Of a stretch of 42,643 bases of DNA, positions 41,596-42,643 are shown in pieces. The stretch's first letter is position 1; each line of letters opens with the position of its first letter. Location: assembly GCF_001953305.1 (NCBI RefSeq), contig NZ_MTFE01000010.1:3477351-3519993 (forward strand), given 5' to 3'. Origin of the DNA: Cnuella takakiae (GTDB lineage: Bacteria; Bacteroidota; Bacteroidia; Chitinophagales; Chitinophagaceae). The notes beneath the pieces were generated by a model. The model saw only the letters and a list, made by a program, of their open reading frames with translations. It searched no databases and had not been told where the DNA came from. Position numbers and translations under genes: made by a program.

Positions 41596-42501
41596 ATGCG
41601 TCGTTTATTGCAACACCCTTCCGCTGGTTATGTACTTGCCTTGCTAGGCTCTCTGCTCTTTTCAACCAAGGCCATATTGGTTAAACTGGCATTTGCCGGG
41701 GCAAAAGTGGATGCCCTTTCGCTGCTCACCGTCAGGATGCTGTTTGCCTTACCTTTCTACCTGGTAGGCGCCTGGCTTATTGACCGCGATGCTGCCAATG
41801 TGCGTATGTCGCGCAACCAATGGGTGTTGGTGATTGTGCTCGGGCTTTTTGGCTATTACCTCAGTAGCCTTTTTGATTTTATGGGGCTGCAATATATTTC
41901 TGCGGGGTTGGAGCGGTTGATTCTTTTCTTATACCCTACCTTCTCTTTACTGATCAATGCTTTCGTATTTAAGCAGACATTGAGTCGGAAACAGATCATT
42001 GCGGTGGTGCTAACTTATGCGGGCATCCTGGTAGCCTATATCGGCGAATTGCAACTTGATAATAGCAATCCGAATTTTGTGTTGGGCAGCCTGCTGGTTT
42101 TCCTGTGCGCTATAACTTACTCAATTTATATATCAGGAAGTGGCCGCATCATTCCACAGGTGGGCGCCAACAAGTTCAACTCCTTTGCCATGCTGGCGGC
42201 AACAGGGGGCATATTCCTGCACTTTTTGTTCCGGGGCAATTACTCGATACTCACCGCATCCACAACCTTGTGGACGTATGGACCTGCGTTAGCCATTTTA
42301 TCTACAGTTATCCCCTCCTACCTCATTGCGGCGGGGATGAAAAAAATAGGCTCCAGCAATGTGGCCATTGTTTCCTCTATTGGCCCGGTCAGTACCATTT
42401 TACAGGCACATCTCTTTCTGGGCGAGCAGATATTTTTAGAACAAATTGTCGGCACCTGCCTGGTGTTGGCAGGTGTATTGATGCTGGGCGTAAAAAAGTA
42501 A
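41596..42501 (+). CDS. EamA-family (DMT superfamily) transporter
   Basis: A 301-residue inner-membrane protein with two EamA repeats of five TM helices each (first repeat about 10-145, second about 155-300). The repeat starts are LALLGSLLFSTKAILVKLAF and LGSLLVFLCAITYSIYISGS, and the typical ending SNVAIVSSIGPVSTILQAHLFLGE is seen as IVSSIGPVSTIL and FLGEQIF. The substrate is unknown (amino acids and other metabolites are known for the family). The frame is open 32 codons upstream through the dapD terminator, so the ATG at 41596 is chosen. Confidence 0.9.
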   Translation: MRRLLQHPSAGYVLALLGSLLFSTKAILVKLAFAGAKVDALSLLTVRMLFALPFYLVGAWLIDRDAANVRMSRNQWVLVIVLGLFGYYLSSLFDFMGLQYISAGLERLILFLYPTFSLLINAFVFKQTLSRKQIIAVVLTYAGILVAYIGELQLDNSNPNFVLGSLLVFLCAITYSIYISGSGRIIPQVGANKFNSFAMLAATGGIFLHFLFRGNYSILTASTTLWTYGPALAILSTVIPSYLIAAGMKKIGSSNVAIVSSIGPVSTILQAHLFLGEQIFLEQIVGTCLVLAGVLMLGVKK

Positions 42502-42518
42502 AAATATTTTTTGGGCAG

Positions 42519-42552
42519 TTTGTTCAAAATTCAAGACCAGCCCCTACATTTG
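42519..42552 (+). promoter_or_regulatory. Promoter of tRNA-Leu
   Basis: TTTG (42519-42522), a 22-bp spacer and TACATTTG (42545-42552) match the Bacteroidota consensus. The tRNA begins 38 nt after the -7 box. Confidence 0.65.
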
Positions 42553-42590
42553 CACTCCAATCGCTACAAAGCACTATGCTTCAAGCAGTT

Positions 42591-42643
42591 GCCCAGATGG
42601 CGAAATTGGTAGACGCACCGTCTTCAGGTGGCGGCGCCGCGAG
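42591..42643 (+). tRNA. tRNA-Leu(CAG), cut by the window end
   Basis: The first 53 nt of a tRNA: acceptor 5' strand GCCCAGA, TG, D arm GCG-AAATTGGTAGA-CGC, then anticodon stem CCGTC/GGCGG with loop TTCAGGT (anticodon CAG, reading CUG), and the start of a long variable arm as expected for tRNA-Leu. The T arm and 3' acceptor strand lie beyond the window. Confidence 0.92.

Overview
This window looks like chromosomal DNA from a member of the Bacteroidota, most likely near the Chitinophagaceae. The evidence is: promoters of the TTTG / TAnnTTTG type; genes without obvious Shine-Dalgarno sequences; a TlpA-like thioredoxin with a DUF4369-type N-terminus; a type IX secretion plug protein (DUF5103); a lipidated TamA-like Omp85 protein (TamL); an archaeal-type prolyl-tRNA synthetase; and fused HisIE and HisB enzymes. 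It reads as stable core genome. I see no transposase, integrase, phage gene or CRISPR array.

The left half (about 1.8-23 kb, almost all minus strand) is a histidine/tryptophan biosynthesis supercluster. In transcription order it runs hisG-hisD-hisC, then an inserted sugar dehydrogenase/cytochrome c pair, then hisB. After these come a secreted protein, a catalase and a small plus-strand acetyltransferase, then trpE-G-D-C-F-B-A. Beyond a tRNA-Gly(CCC) on the opposite strand come hisH-GNAT-hisA-hisF-hisIE and a TlpA-like thioredoxin, with mtaB last. All enzymes for histidine (hisG, IE, A, H, F, B, C, D) and for tryptophan from chorismate (trpE, G, D, F, C, B, A) are present, but the histidine genes are split in two blocks by the trp operon.

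The most interesting result is regulatory. Both hisG and trpE are preceded by a complete ribosome-mediated transcription attenuator that gene-level annotation would miss. The his leader encodes a 17-residue peptide with four His codons (MITLVHIHHNAHTCLAG). The trp leader encodes a 15-residue peptide with three consecutive Trp codons (MKQMNNIQWWWHSNA). In both, an antiterminator arm overlaps or directly follows the leader stop codon and can pair with the 5' arm of an intrinsic terminator. In both, a Bacteroidota-type promoter ends only 7-9 nt before the leader ATG, so the leader mRNA is probably leaderless or nearly so. The hisH-A-F-IE block shows no such leader.

The middle (23-33 kb) holds a small secreted protein, the signal recognition particle RNA (minus strand), a DUF3298 protein, the T9SS plug protein, a LolC/E-like permease, a TrmH-type RNA methyltransferase divergent from tamL, truB and proS. 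The right part (33-42.6 kb) holds an Asn/Ser/Tyr-rich lipoprotein, a FadL-like outer membrane protein, miaA, a pRiA4b ORF-3-like protein, the CCA-adding enzyme, a diverged YrdC-domain protein coupled to a glycosyltransferase, dapD, an EamA-type exporter and the first 53 nt of a tRNA-Leu(CAG).

Intergenic DNA carries several short dispersed repeats, including three copies of a G-rich element at gene ends in the his/trp region, and many long bidirectional hairpin terminators.
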